Source of the DNA: Roridomyces roridus
Lineage: Eukaryota; Basidiomycota; Agaricomycetes; Agaricales; Mycenaceae
Length of the DNA: 64,000 nucleotides
Direction: 5' to 3'
Assembly (NCBI GenBank): GCA_029378245.1
Contig: JARKIF010000131.1
Location: 28,319-92,318, forward strand
Of the stretch, positions 1-10,516 are shown one piece after another; the first letter of the stretch is position 1, and every line of letters starts with the position of its first letter. Below the pieces are notes generated by a model, which searched no databases, was not told where the DNA came from, and saw only the letters and a program-made list of their open reading frames with translations. The position numbers and the translations under genes are program-made.

Positions 1-2
1 TG

Positions 3-584
3 GCCACATACACGTATCCTACAAAACAAACGTTCAACGAGACCGGGGAAAGTGGGGCGGACCCTTTTGTTGCCACTGCTTCGTTCATCCACCCCTTCGA
101 CCTACTTCCGGAGGATGACGATCAGTTTGGAGGCCCACCCGCTATTCTGCCAGAGGAACGGCAACTCCTCTCACCTTTCGACTTTGACGCCTTGCCTCGG
201 TGTTCGAGACCGCATGTCCCGAGGAGTATGGTCAAAGGAGAGCAGCAGTTACCCCCAAAATCGTCTTTACGCGGTCTCCTCGAGCGTATGCAGGCCAAAT
301 GCGTTCCCAAGTGGACCACGGCCGTCCCGACTGCCGTACGGGATGAAAAGGTGCCGCAGGACATGGATGTGCTGACGGCGGTCCACATTGACAAGGAGAG
401 TGCGGTGCGCAAGCAGTTCAAGATGGTGCAAGCCGTCCCTGCCTTTGCCGTCCCGCTCACTCCTGTGCTCAGCGAGGTCGTCGTGCGCGGACAGTGGGAG
501 ATTATCGTACGGTCTGCTGTGTTTGCTTTGATCCTCAGTTGCGTCCTTCTCGGGTGCCTTCTTATTCCGCCGATGAGGAGATGA
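3..584 (+). CDS. C-terminal part of an unknown tail-anchored protein (5' end outside window)
   Basis: An open frame runs from the window edge to a stop at 584 without interruption, so the start lies upstream. The visible part is about 193 residues: an acidic, proline-rich stretch, a basic middle, and a last segment of about 20 hydrophobic residues (around SAVFALILSCVLLGCLLI) followed by a few charged residues. That layout suggests a membrane anchor at the extreme C-terminus with most of the protein in the cytosol. I do not recognise the family. Codon use looks like that of the neighbouring genes. The opposite-strand open frame over the same bases is treated as a shadow because it has no recognisable features. 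The function is unknown. Confidence 0.5.
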   Translation, partial: ATYTYPTKQTFNETGESGADPFVATASFIHPFDLLPEDDDQFGGPPAILPEERQLLSPFDFDALPRCSRPHVPRSMVKGEQQLPPKSSLRGLLERMQAKCVPKWTTAVPTAVRDEKVPQDMDVLTAVHIDKESAVRKQFKMVQAVPAFAVPLTPVLSEVVVRGQWEIIVRSAVFALILSCVLLGCLLIPPMRR

Positions 585-781
585 TGTTTGCTGGACGATT
601 TTCCTTTGCTTTATTTCTTGCTAGCGTGCTCTGATCGCTGTCGCTATAATGCTGTACTGAACCCGTCTAATGTGATCACGCCGTTTTTCTATCCACAAAT
701 GTATTGCCAGGTATCGAGGTATAAGTAGTGTTGTCTAATGATACAACTTGGGAATCGTAACAGAAAAGAAATGTGCAGCAA

Positions 782-3214
782 TCAGTTAGTAATCGCGGCA
801 TGGCACGCAGTGTTTTGAGCATCGCAGGCGCTGACGGCAAAGCCTCCACCAGAGTTGGCAGCGTTGCCGCAGAGGTTGTGCTGAACATCGCACGAACGAC
901 CGAGGGCAGCGCTCAGGTTGATGAAGTCGGAGTCTGATACATGCAAATTAGGAAGGGATAAGGCACTCGATGGGAGAAACGTACTATCGGTGACGAATCC
1001 CTTGGATCCTCCGGCGGTAACTGGGGGTGCGGCCTGACCGCCAAGAGCCTGAGTGAAGGTCTAGAGCAGAATAGTCAGGGACCGTGAACGAAGGGATGCA
1101 TATCAACTCACCTGCAGGTTACCGCTCGCGGCAGCGGCAGGTGTACCAGTGGCGGCAGCGACGGTGGTGGCAGCGGCGACGGTGGTGGCAGCAACGGCGG
1201 TGGTAGCAGCAACGGCGGCGGGAGTGCCAGTAGAACCAGCGATGGGGTTGCCCTGGTCGTCAATAGCCTCGACAGCAGAGAAGTCCTGAGAATAAGAATG
1301 AGTCTCGGAGAAGAATGAAACATAGGAATACGAACGGTGGTGAGACCGAAGCCGGCGTTGAAAGCGTCAGCGGCAGCACCGACTTTGCCGAGGGGGTCAG
1401 CAGCAGCCTTGGCAGCGAGGCAGGTCGCCTTGGCGGTGGCATCGGCTTTGCAAGAGTTGGTCAGAGTGTCGCAAATGAACTGGGTGATGATGGTGATAGC
1501 CTGGGCAGAACCATGGTTGTACGAGGTCAGGTCGTCGGGCTCAAAGGAGGTCTCCTTGCGACCATCGAAACCAGCCGCGAAATCGATCTTGGGAATCGAG
1601 CACGAGCCAAAGTTGCCAATACTACCGGAGGTAGAAACGAGGACGGGGGCAGGGGAAGAGGCGGCAGGAGCAGTAGCAGCAACGGTGGTGGCAGCAGCGA
1701 CAGCGGTGGTAGCGGCGGCGCCAGTAGAGCCAGCGACGGGGTTGCCCTGGTCATCAAGAGCCTGGACGGCAGCAAAGTCCTAGGAACGAGAATGAGTCTA
1801 GGAAACCATTGAAAAATAAGAATACGAACGGTGGAGAGACCGAAGCCAGCGTTGAAAGTGTCAGCAGCAGCACCGACTTTGCCGAGGGGGTCAGCAGCAG
1901 CCTTGGCAGCGAGGCAGGTAGCCTTGGCGGTGGCATCGGCTTTGCAAGAGTTGGTCAGGGTGTCGCAAATGAACTGGGTGATGATGGTGATAGCCTGGGC
2001 AGAACCATGGTTGTACGAGGTCAGGTCGTCGGGCTCAAAGGAGGTCTCCTTGCGACCATCAAAACCAGCCGCGAAATCGATCTTGGGAATCGAGCACGAG
2101 CCAAAGTTACCGATGTTGCCCGCTGCTGGCTGAGTTGCGGCGACAGCGTCAGTGGAAGTGGAACCCGCGGCGGCGGCAGTGACAGTGACCGTTCCGACAC
2201 AGTCATCACTGAGAAAGAACATGAATACGAGGATACCAAAGTGAGCGGGTCCACGTACGTGCTGGAAGCACTGCCGGAGGCAGCACCACTGTCAGCGGCA
2301 GAACCACTCGTGGCAGCACCACTGCTGGCAGCGGACCCGATGCCAGCTACAGCGGCAGTGATTTCGTCGGCAGTGGCATCTTCAACAAGAAGGTTCTGGG
2401 AGAAGATGCACCCTACGGCGTCGTTGGCATCGTCGCAGGTGTTTCCTTTGCCGGTGTTGTCTGTGACGGCCATGAGGAAACATTCAAACACAATAACAAA
2501 AGGGCAGCTTACCATTAGGGTTGCCGGGTGCGAAAGTGCCGGCCTTGAGGGCGTCCTGAGCGTTACCACCAACGGCCGCGATTTGTTGAGCAAGGGCGAG
2601 GGTGATAGCCTTGTTAGTCGCTGCCGCGTTCGCAGATGCCGGGTCCTGGGAAAGCGAAACATGAGGATAACACGAGAATTGAACCACGATGTACGAACCT
2701 GATGTTGCTGGATCGCGGCGATCTCGGGGTTGACCGCCTTGATGCTCGTGCAGGGAGCAGTAACACCACCGACAGTGCCCGAGTTACGCTCGAGGGCACG
2801 GTAGATGAGAGCGGCGACCTGACCATTGACGTCACCGGCAGCCTTGGCGTTCGTGAATGCCTGATCAGCAGTCGCCTGCTGCAGACACGTTGCGTCCTAG
2901 GCACAAGATATATGGGAAACATCTTTGAACGAGTAACAACTCGACTTACGGTAATTTTGCCGGCACCCGCGATGGCGGCAGCGTTACCGAGCAGACCAAA
3001 GACAGAGTCCTGAATGTTGTCCGGGTTGTTCAAAACCAAACTGGCTTGTACGGTTGTCAAGAACTGCTGGTGTGAATGCTCTGTGGACAATGAGTGTTGT
3101 GGGTGAGTACGGACGGGTCAGGAACGTACCCTGGGGCACTTCACGGCGAATGGGCAAGGCCAATGAAGAAGTAGAAAGAAGGAGTGCAAGAAAGACGGTC
3201 TTGGGGGACAGCAT
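782..3214 (-). CDS. Secreted fungal surface-type protein with duplicated internal exon block
   Basis: The start at 3214 gives a clear secretion signal (MLSPKTVFLALLLSTSSLALP) followed by a basic RR pair. I join at least eight exons by GT..AG introns of about 50-60 nt (for example 3081-3129). The first half is helical and Ala/Asn-rich with few cysteines. The middle carries a region with Cys-Asp-Thr-Leu-Thr-Asn-Ser-Cys that occurs twice, linked by Ala/Thr/Ser-rich spacers. The C-terminus has Cys pairs (CDVQHNLC, CDAQNTAC) and ends at 782. Proteins with this ending are common in Agaricomycetes and are sometimes mislabelled 'ribosomal protein s17'; nothing here is ribosomal. It is probably extracellular or wall-associated. 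The biochemical role is unknown. Confidence 0.75.
1230..2216 (-). repeat. Tandem exon-intron duplication inside the secreted-protein gene
   Basis: The segment at about 1318-1615 recurs at about 1811-2108, offset by roughly 493 bases, with only about ten mismatches over nearly 300 bases by eye. The copy includes the 3' part of a coding exon, the splice donor and a similar 50-nt intron. Flanking Ala/Thr-rich linker sequence is also repeated but more diverged. Both copies stay open in the gene's frame, so the duplication adds a second copy of the Cys-containing domain rather than breaking the gene. The outer limits are approximate. Confidence 0.85.
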
Positions 3215-3835
3215 TGTGAAAAATTTCTTATCCAGCAGAGTAAAAGAAGGTGTGAAAGAAAGGACGACCTGAAAGAGAGTCAGAAAAGCGGGAGGGAGAC
3301 GACGAGGAACAAAACGCACGAAAAAACCAAGTTGTCAAAGACTAAGCAACAAGAACCTGTCTTGGTCAATACCAGTGGAGAGTATGAACTGGGGATGGAA
3401 AAAACAAAGGCGGGCCTTATAAGGCTTGGAAGAACACGTGGGAATCGGTTTCAATAAAACTATGCGGTATAGTATCCGAGGAAGATTTCGTGGTGGATCA
3501 CGGTAACCTGGAGGACGATCATGAGTGGCCGTTGCCCTGACATTCAGGTCCAGTCCACCGCTAAAAAGCCGGCGGAATAGGGCCGCAAATTGAATGGGCA
3601 AGGAGGAGGTTTCCAGGCCCGGGTCTGCTTTGGGTCTGCTCCTCCACTAACTCACCCGACGAGCCCGTACCAAAGGGCGCCTGATGTCCGCAGGTGAGAG
3701 AGCACCGGAGTATCACCGGACCAATCGAAAATGATTAACAGAAAATCGCGTAGCGGGCCAGGCCCTGGCTGAAATATTCTACCTTCGCTAAGTATGCAGC
3801 GGACTGGACCGATCTTCCGAATGCTCCTTTCTATA
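3215..3835. promoter_or_regulatory. Upstream region of the secreted-protein gene, with a CArG-like palindrome
   Basis: No convincing gene is seen between the secreted-protein start and the end of the mitochondrial-protein gene. At 3414-3425 there is a perfect 12-base palindrome, GCCTTATAAGGC, whose core CCTTATAAGG (3415-3424) fits the MADS-box CArG consensus CC(A/T)6GG and also contains TATAA. It lies about 200 bases upstream of the start at 3214. Whether it acts as a TATA element or as a MADS-factor site cannot be told from sequence. Confidence 0.4.
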
Positions 3836-4534
3836 TCATATCCGAACCTCCGACGCGTCCTTTTTTGACAGAGAATGAACATCTTTTTCTGTGCGCCATG
3901 GAGTTCAGTACAGCAGCGAGCAAGCGAGCCCGACTTACGGATCCCCCAGACATGTGTTCTCAGGTCAAGGAACTCTGAAGACACTTGAGCGTTCTCCGAA
4001 AGGAACAAAGCGCGCGGTACATACCAACATGGAGACCGTCGTAAATCTTCTTGACCTCGGCTCTAAGTCGCACCAGATCATCCTTGGATGATGAATTGCT
4101 CTGCAGAGCTTTCAAATCCTTCTCGACGGCTTCAATCCTCGATATATGCGCTGTAATCTTGACGACTTGAGTTGTATCACAGGTCGTCAAACGGGATATG
4201 ATGAACCTTTTCTGTGCTGAGTTTCAGTTCGTCAACGCTAGCCTGCAGAGCCGCCGAAGCCTGATTGTATTCGTCGAGAAGATGGTAGGCAGCAAAGGAG
4301 GCGGCGAGAGAGAAACCAGCGAGGAACCCGACAATGCTATGTACCGAGGTGAGATGGTGAAAGAGGTGCAGGCGAAAGCACAGACCCGCCCCGGAAGGCT
4401 CCGACTGGTTTCTTTTGAATCACGGGAGATCCAACGTTCGGCAACTGCTCATTTCTGGAGACCCGAGACGTGGAGAAATAGCGGGACGAGGGGGCCAGCC
4501 GCAAGCAGCGGGCAGCGCGTAGCGTCGAGGCCAT
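3836..4534 (-). CDS. Small mitochondrial membrane-anchored coiled-coil protein
   Basis: The start at 4534 opens an Arg-rich, Ser-rich N-terminus typical of a mitochondrial presequence (MASTLRAARCLRLAPSSRYF). After an intron comes a Gly/Ala-rich hydrophobic segment (GIVGFLAGFSLAASFAAYHLL), which is probably one membrane helix. A charged helical region of about 70 residues follows (EAVEKDLKALQ..LVRLRAEVKKIYDGLH), with heptad-like spacing. Further short exons lead to a stop at 3836. The arrangement suggests an inner-membrane protein with a soluble coiled coil. I do not know a named family. It is divergent from POP1 with only 52 bases between the two start codons. Confidence 0.65.
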
Positions 4535-4586
4535 GTTTGTTCAACTTGGCACTTTGATTGCGTGTTCCCTTTCGAGATCGACCATC

Positions 4587-7497
4587 ATGTCCAGCAAACG
4601 CAAGGAAAGTCAAGGCGAGCATTCTGGACGAGCGAGGAAGAAAATCAAGCTGGACGAGGCCAGGACAATCGCTGTCCAGACACCAGGGCCGTCCTCAAAC
4701 CGTTCGTTGCTTCCACCAACAAGAACGCACACAATTGAAACAACGCACAGAAAAGCGTCTAGGAAGTGCTATCGATGTGGAGAGATTCACAGAGGTGGCA
4801 TACATCCTGAAGTGGCCCACCCCTTGTTTCTGAGAATTTGCAACAGGCTCGGGCCTTTGAGATTGATGCAATGCACAAGGCAATGAAATCAGCAAAGTTC
4901 GCACTGCGCTAGCTTGGTGCTTCTTAACTCATTTTGTCTCGCACAGTGCGAGCTCTACACAACGGGTTTGGCAAACCCTTCCTCGCCATCTGCGTCGAAG
5001 AGCGGCCAGTCACGATGTCCGTCGCGTACCACTTCGCTTACGCGATCGAGCGCGACAGGAGGTGAATTCTCGCGTCAAAAGATCCGTATGCCTCGACTTA
5101 AGTCTTTCGTGCAGATGAACGCTGTGAAAATCAAGGCTCCTGCGCGTTTAATGTCGAAAAGAGGCAAGGACAAGCGCCTTTCTCGGACAGAGACGTTTCT
5201 TAAACGGCAACGCGACAAATCGTGGCTGGAGACTCACATTTGGCACGCAAAACGTATGAGAATGGAAAATATGTGGGGTTACCGTTTGGTTCGAACTCGA
5301 TTTCCGCTCCCTTTTCGTTTTAACATGAGCACAGGCGGTCACTCCCACGGAGAAAGCATTCCGCCCGTCTCACAGAGCGTCTGTTCATGGTTCTATCCTT
5401 CATGATGCTTCGTATCAATCTATCATACAAGTTTCTGGGCCGGAAAAGATACTGAGGAATGTTTTGGACGGTTGTTGTGATCTTCAAGGACCAGGTCCTG
5501 GGGCGATGCGGTTAGAGCTTTTTCGATTCCCCAATACCCATGGCTCAAAGCATTGTACAGATATGTTGCCGGTTCTAGGACACTCGACACACATATCTAC
5601 TTGCCCGGCGGTTATCCATTCGGTCTCATCGGTCCTGCGACCATCTTTTGGAGATCAGTTACCAAGAATGGTTCTGTTCCCGACGGCGCATCGAAAAAGT
5701 CTGGCAAGGGCAAGGAACCTGCTGTGGCATCCTCAAATCCGGATACTGTTCCTCGGGCTGTTTGGATCTTAACCCACCCCGCTATATCCGACCAAGTCTT
5801 CCAAGCCGTCAAGACGTCGGCCTCTCTCGTCCTTGATGCGGCTCGCCAACAGGCGCCAGAGGGCACGCAAATCCATGAGATCGGAGTCGAAATCGAGGAC
5901 TTGAGTGGGCAGATTAATGCGTTCGAGATTATGGGCCCCAAAGCCAACCAGGTCCTGAAAGGCGCTTTGTCTCCGATCGCCAACGATTCGAGGGAGGATT
6001 TCCGTAAGGTGTGTATCTTTTAATCATTTGTCTTACCGCACTAGAACCCGCACAGTTTTGGGCACTTTTGACGGATTTACAAACATCGGGGTCTATACCT
6101 CGCGGGACCATCATAGGTTTCAAAGTCTTGGATCCTCGATTGAAGTGAGAGCTTTTTTTGTCTTCTTCTCACTCCATTTACGCCTGGAATCAGATTTCCT
6201 CCGAAGAACCCGAAACCGAGCAGTACCCCAGCACCCACTTTCATTCAACCCACCGCTGCGTTGGCTCAAAGCGACATTTGGGACGAATCAACACGCGACA
6301 GTCTCAAGAAGCCTCGTTACAAGAAAAAAGACATTGACGAGAGAAGATCAAAGGTAGGATTGATCACTTTAGTGTTAGCACCAATAATCGAAAATGTGCA
6401 GAACCTTGTCCCTGGAACACCTTTGAATCCTCTGCGCCAAGACGACCGAGTGCCAGTGCTACTTATTCAACGTTCCGTAGAACGCGGTGGCGGCTCTTCG
6501 ACCGATCTTGCTCTCCATGGGTGGACATTACTTTTCCCCGCGGGGTGGTCCATGCCCTTACTTTCATCACTCATATTCACCGGGACTCGCGTCGGAGGGC
6601 AGCGTGAGCGTCAGACACAGGCATTTGAAGCAGGAGTCGGCTACTTCCCGCGCGACTATCCGCTCTGCGAGACTTACGATGCCTATGCCGGTGCACGCGA
6701 GGCTGAAGAGCGTGCCCGATGGGAGCGAACGCCACCTGCAAAACGGGCTAATTACACCCTGCTTGGTACGCGTAGTCCGTGGCGTCCAGACTGGCGTGTT
6801 GTCCTTGGTATCGAGGCTCCGGCCGATGCGCCCTTGGTATCTACGCAGCGCGAGGCAGGACAGGAGATGGTGGCGCAGTCGTGGCTTTTCCGCGGGCAAA
6901 CCGTGGGTCCTCTCATCCAACGATTGCTACCCTCGAATTCCACCGCCCGCCCGTTGGCATTGGCGAATGAGCTCAACGACATACGACGCAAACGTTTACT
7001 GCCTCCATTAACACAGACGCCAGTTGCGTTGATGCAAGGCGCCTTGGTGCGCGTGCGGCTTACACCGTGCAACCGTGGTCGACCCGGAGACTTGGCACTG
7101 ATTTACGCTGTTGGCGACGAGGAAGCGCGTATGTGGAGACGGGCGCCGGGGAAGGATACCGAGTCTAATGCTCCACCAGAGGTTTGTCTGCGCAGCTCTC
7201 TGTGTTCATGACGATAATTCAATTGGGCTAGTTCGCAATATCGCCGGAGCATATTATAGGGTACGTGACGACCGGCAACTTTTCTCTCTCGCATGGGGAG
7301 GGTCTCGCGATCGGTGCTGTGGCTTTGACGAGTATCCTGCTGCTGAGTGAACAATCTCAGAGGTGACACCATCTTGCAGTGACTGATCACCACTGATTTT
7401 CATTCCCAGACTTGCATCAAAGAACCTTCTGGTCAAAGTACGAGATCGCGACGAGCCACACTGTCGAGCAGCGTTCTTGGAAGTACTAGACAAATAG
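4587..7497 (+). CDS. POP1: RNase P / RNase MRP protein subunit POP1
   Basis: POP1 is the largest protein of nuclear RNase P and RNase MRP, which process pre-tRNA and pre-rRNA. The N-terminus is basic (SSKRKES..RARKKIKL). The diagnostic core follows: QRVWQTLPRHLRRRAASHDV with VRRVPLRLRDRAR just after, then WLETHIWHAKRMRMENMWGYR and GCCDLQGPGPGAMR. The central and C-terminal POPLD-type segments include LHGWTLLFPAGWSMPLLSSL, and the end is FSLSHGEGLAIGAVALTSI to the stop at 7497. At least ten exons are needed. The first intron (4702-4750, 49 nt) is required to join the basic N-terminus to the AIDVERFTE segment. The start at 4587 is the first ATG giving the usual Lys/Arg-rich beginning. The product is expected in the nucleolus. 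Confidence 0.92.
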
Positions 7498-7522
7498 AGA
7501 TACAGATACATAAATTAACATG

Positions 7523-8862
7523 TTATATGGTCCACTTGTCGACTGCTGCGCGGACGAGCATTCGCATTTCCTCGCGCGCCTGCTTTTTCGCACTGTCACT
7601 TATACCCTCCAAAGCATCAATTTCGCCTGGAGACGTCTGCAACACATCGAACGCGAGCAGATGACCGTCCGTGGTAGATAACGTGACCGGTAACGTCGAC
7701 TGGGTGCGTGTATGTGAGGGGACGCGAGGCGTCATAGGCGGCGGTCCCGCAGGCTGTGGAAACTTGAACTGCAAGAATTGGGTTTGCGACTTGGTATGTC
7801 CGTGCATTTGGGTGGGTGCACGAGGCAGGGGCTGCGTACTGCCCAGAGAAGAAGACGAGGATTGGTGTGAGAAAAGTGACGACTGCGATGCAGCACGCGA
7901 GACGGGCCTCGATGGATCAGGACTGGCACCACCGTTGGCGGCGAGCGAGAAGGAGGGGTCGCGATGGATGGTGATGCTACTCTTGGTGCGTTTGAGCGTC
8001 CTACTCGGACCTCCTCCAACTTCGGCATGATCCTGCCATACATCGTATGGATTAATGATGGGCGAGCCGTTGACGCTGAGAACGCTCTCGTCCTTGCGCG
8101 GCAAACGCACGGTGCCACCAGGATAACCCACAGTCTTGGGGACCATGGGATTGAATGTGTTGATGGACGGGACCCGTGCACGGGGCTGAGCATTAGTCGT
8201 TTGCTTCAGCTTTGAAGGTGAGACAGGAGCGCGGGGGAGATGAGTCGAAGTGTTGTTATTGAACGGCGGTCTGACTTTGTGAGGGCTGGGAGAGCCAAAT
8301 GCGCGCGACTATGGACGCGATGAGCGATTTTCAGGAGCGGAATGAAATGCAAAGCTACCATGCTCGATGCCTTTGCTCCAGCTGCCGCGAGGATGCGTGC
8401 TCTCTGGGCTGTCCCGGGCCCAGTCGACGAGCCAGCTTTCTTCTGCGGTGAAGTGGTCAGTCGCGCTGTAATCTAGTCAGACCAACATTTCAAGCAGAAA
8501 AGGAGAGGCGCACCGTTCTTGGCCGCTTTCTGAGAGTCCGCCGACGCGTCTTGTTCAGCTTCCTGGCTGGCAACCCACTTCCTCTTCCGAGTCGATTTGT
8601 CGATTTCGGTCGCGCCGGCTGCAACAAATCGTTCGCGTTGGACACCACGAAGAGCAGCCTGGATGTTGCCGTTGTACTTGGCCCCAAAGTCGCGCATCTT
8701 CATCGCGCGAACCTGTTTAGGGATGCGAGAGACGAGGCCCTCTTGGTGAATGGAAAAGTTGTGCAGATGGTCATTGAGCCAGGACTTGAGCTGGGCCTTG
8801 CGGTGGGAGACCTCGATGTCGAGGTTGGCGATGAGCTGCTGCTTCTCGTCGATGCTGAACAT
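7523..8862 (-). CDS. Borealin-like chromosomal passenger complex protein
   Basis: The first exon encodes a helical domain (LIANLDIEVSHRKAQLKSWL...LVSRIPKQVRAMKMRDFGAKYNG) that matches the N-terminal Nbl1/Borealin pattern: two helices that pack with Survivin and INCENP, followed by the short 'lP..vR.m.m..F' motif. The rest is long, basic and Ser/Pro-rich, as in animal and basidiomycete Borealins, and ends in a predicted helical tail. Two introns join the parts, near 8473-8510 and 8305-8345. The start at 8862 is preferred; an in-frame ATG at 8895 would add 11 residues. The product would help place Aurora kinase at centromeres. It is divergent from ERG26, with 139 bases between starts. Confidence 0.7.
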
Positions 8863-9001
8863 GTTGAGAGAAGGCGGATCAGGAGCACGTGACAACTGTC
8901 GCGAAATTCAAAAATTCCAAGTGGTCAGATATCTCTCACAACGTCTGCCGTCTTCCTTTCTCCTCGCCCTACCTTACCACCTTGAGGTCAACGCGACGAA
9001 T

Positions 9002-10454
9002 ATGTCACCAGACATTTATTGCGTTATTGGTGGCAACGGTTTCGTCGGTCGCCACATTGTCCAGCAGCTTGTCGACCGCGGCGACATTGTTTCAGTCATA
9101 GACATTGTAGAGCGCTACCACGATGTCCCATTCTACCGGGCAGACATCACAGACCAGGCCGAGGTTGCAGCAGCGCTCAAGTCTAGTGATACTACATGCA
9201 TAATCCACACCGCCTCTCCGCCCGCTGCCTTGAAGCTCGAGGACCCGGATCTCTACTGGCGCGTCAATGTCGGTGGTACGAAAACAATAATTGCCGCCGC
9301 GGTCGAGACTGGTGTTCGCAAGCTCGTTTTCACGAGTTCCGCCGGCGTTGTCTTCAACGGCGCAGACCTCATTGATGTCGACGAGCGAACACCCTTTCCC
9401 AAAAAACCCATGGACGCCTACACCGAATCAAAAGCCAAGGCCGAGGAGGCGGTTCTCGAGGCCAATGGCAAGGGTGGGCTATTAACTGTGGCCCTCCGAC
9501 CGGCCGGAATCTTTGGGTGAGTATACAATTCCATTTTTGGCCACTTTCACCAATGCTGTCTAGCCCAGGAGATCGGCAAGTCATGGCTGGCCTGTATCAG
9601 GTCTACGAGCGCGGCCAAACCAACTTTCAAATCGGCGACAATAACAACCTTTTCGACTGGACGTATGTCGGCAACGTTGCCGCTGCCCACCTGCTTGCTG
9701 CTGACCGCCTCGACGACCCGCCACCAGCCCCCGTGCTCAACGACCTCCCAGAGATACCCAAAACGCCCGAGGAAGTTCCACCTCTGACGAAAAAAGAGGA
9801 TGAACTGATACACTTTGCCCTACCGGACATCAACATCACTACTGGTGTACGTCGGATTCCGACATCTGAAGCGCGCCCACTCGGTCCGTGTATCGTTCCC
9901 CCGCCGAACGCCGACGCACTCGTTGCTGCTTTCAGCGGCCCTGCACCGCAGACTCGGCCTATCATGCGCACCCGCTTCGACCCTCTGTCTGATTATACCA
10001 TGGCGCGCACAAAAATACATGCACCTGGTACCTCCCCATTGCAGGTTGCAGGCCAGGCCTTCTTCATCACAAATGGCGAGCCTTGTTACTTTTGGGACTT
10101 TGCCCGCCTACTATGGCGCCACCTCGATGAGATATTCCCAGAGAAGGCGGCCGCGCGGAAGAGGGGTGTGTGGCAGCTGCCAAAGCAGGTGGGCATGCTC
10201 GCAGCTGAGGGCGCCGAGTGGTGGGGGTGGCTTACCGGCAAGGACCCAACTTTCACAAAATTCAAGGTGTCCTTCTCCTGCGCAAACCGGTGGTACAACA
10301 TCGAGAAGGCGCGGAGGGTGCTCGGGTATGAGCCCAAGGTCGGTGTCGAGGAAGGCGTCCGGTTGATGGTGGAGGTGCGTTTTTCAATTCTCAGTTCTAC
10401 TCGAAGACTAATATCGTCCAGTGGTGGAAGACGGAGCATTTGAAAACACGTTAG
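9002..10454 (+). CDS. ERG26: Sterol-4-alpha-carboxylate 3-dehydrogenase (decarboxylating), ERG26
   Basis: This enzyme oxidises and decarboxylates 4-alpha-carboxysterols during removal of the C-4 methyl groups in ergosterol synthesis, at the ER, using NAD(P). The N-terminal Rossmann motif is clear (VIGGNGFVGRHIVQQL). The SDR catalytic residues are seen as TSSAGVVF and YTESKAKAE. The downstream 3-beta-HSD family signature includes RPAGIFGPGDRQ and FDWTYVGNVAAAHLLAA. Three exons are inferred: an intron near 9516-9563 restores the GPGDRQ motif, and one near 10376-10427 leads to the final WWKTEHLKTR and the stop at 10452-10454. It is convergent with the PLK4-like gene, with 62 bases between stops. 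Confidence 0.9.
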
Positions 10455-10516
10455 ACATTAGGTCGACTACTTATCGGATACCATAATTATGCATATAGTC
10501 GTTCATTGGGATGCTT

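Noticed and set aside
1315..2702. Long plus-strand open frames over the secreted-protein gene
   Set aside because: They are Gly/Ser/Val-rich mirrors of the minus-strand Ala/Thr-rich exons. The minus strand has a signal peptide, splice sites and a recognisable ending; the plus frames have none.
4702..4750. Apparent frameshift near the start of POP1
   Set aside because: A 49-nt GT..AG intron at 4702-4750 joins the two frames exactly, so no indel is needed.
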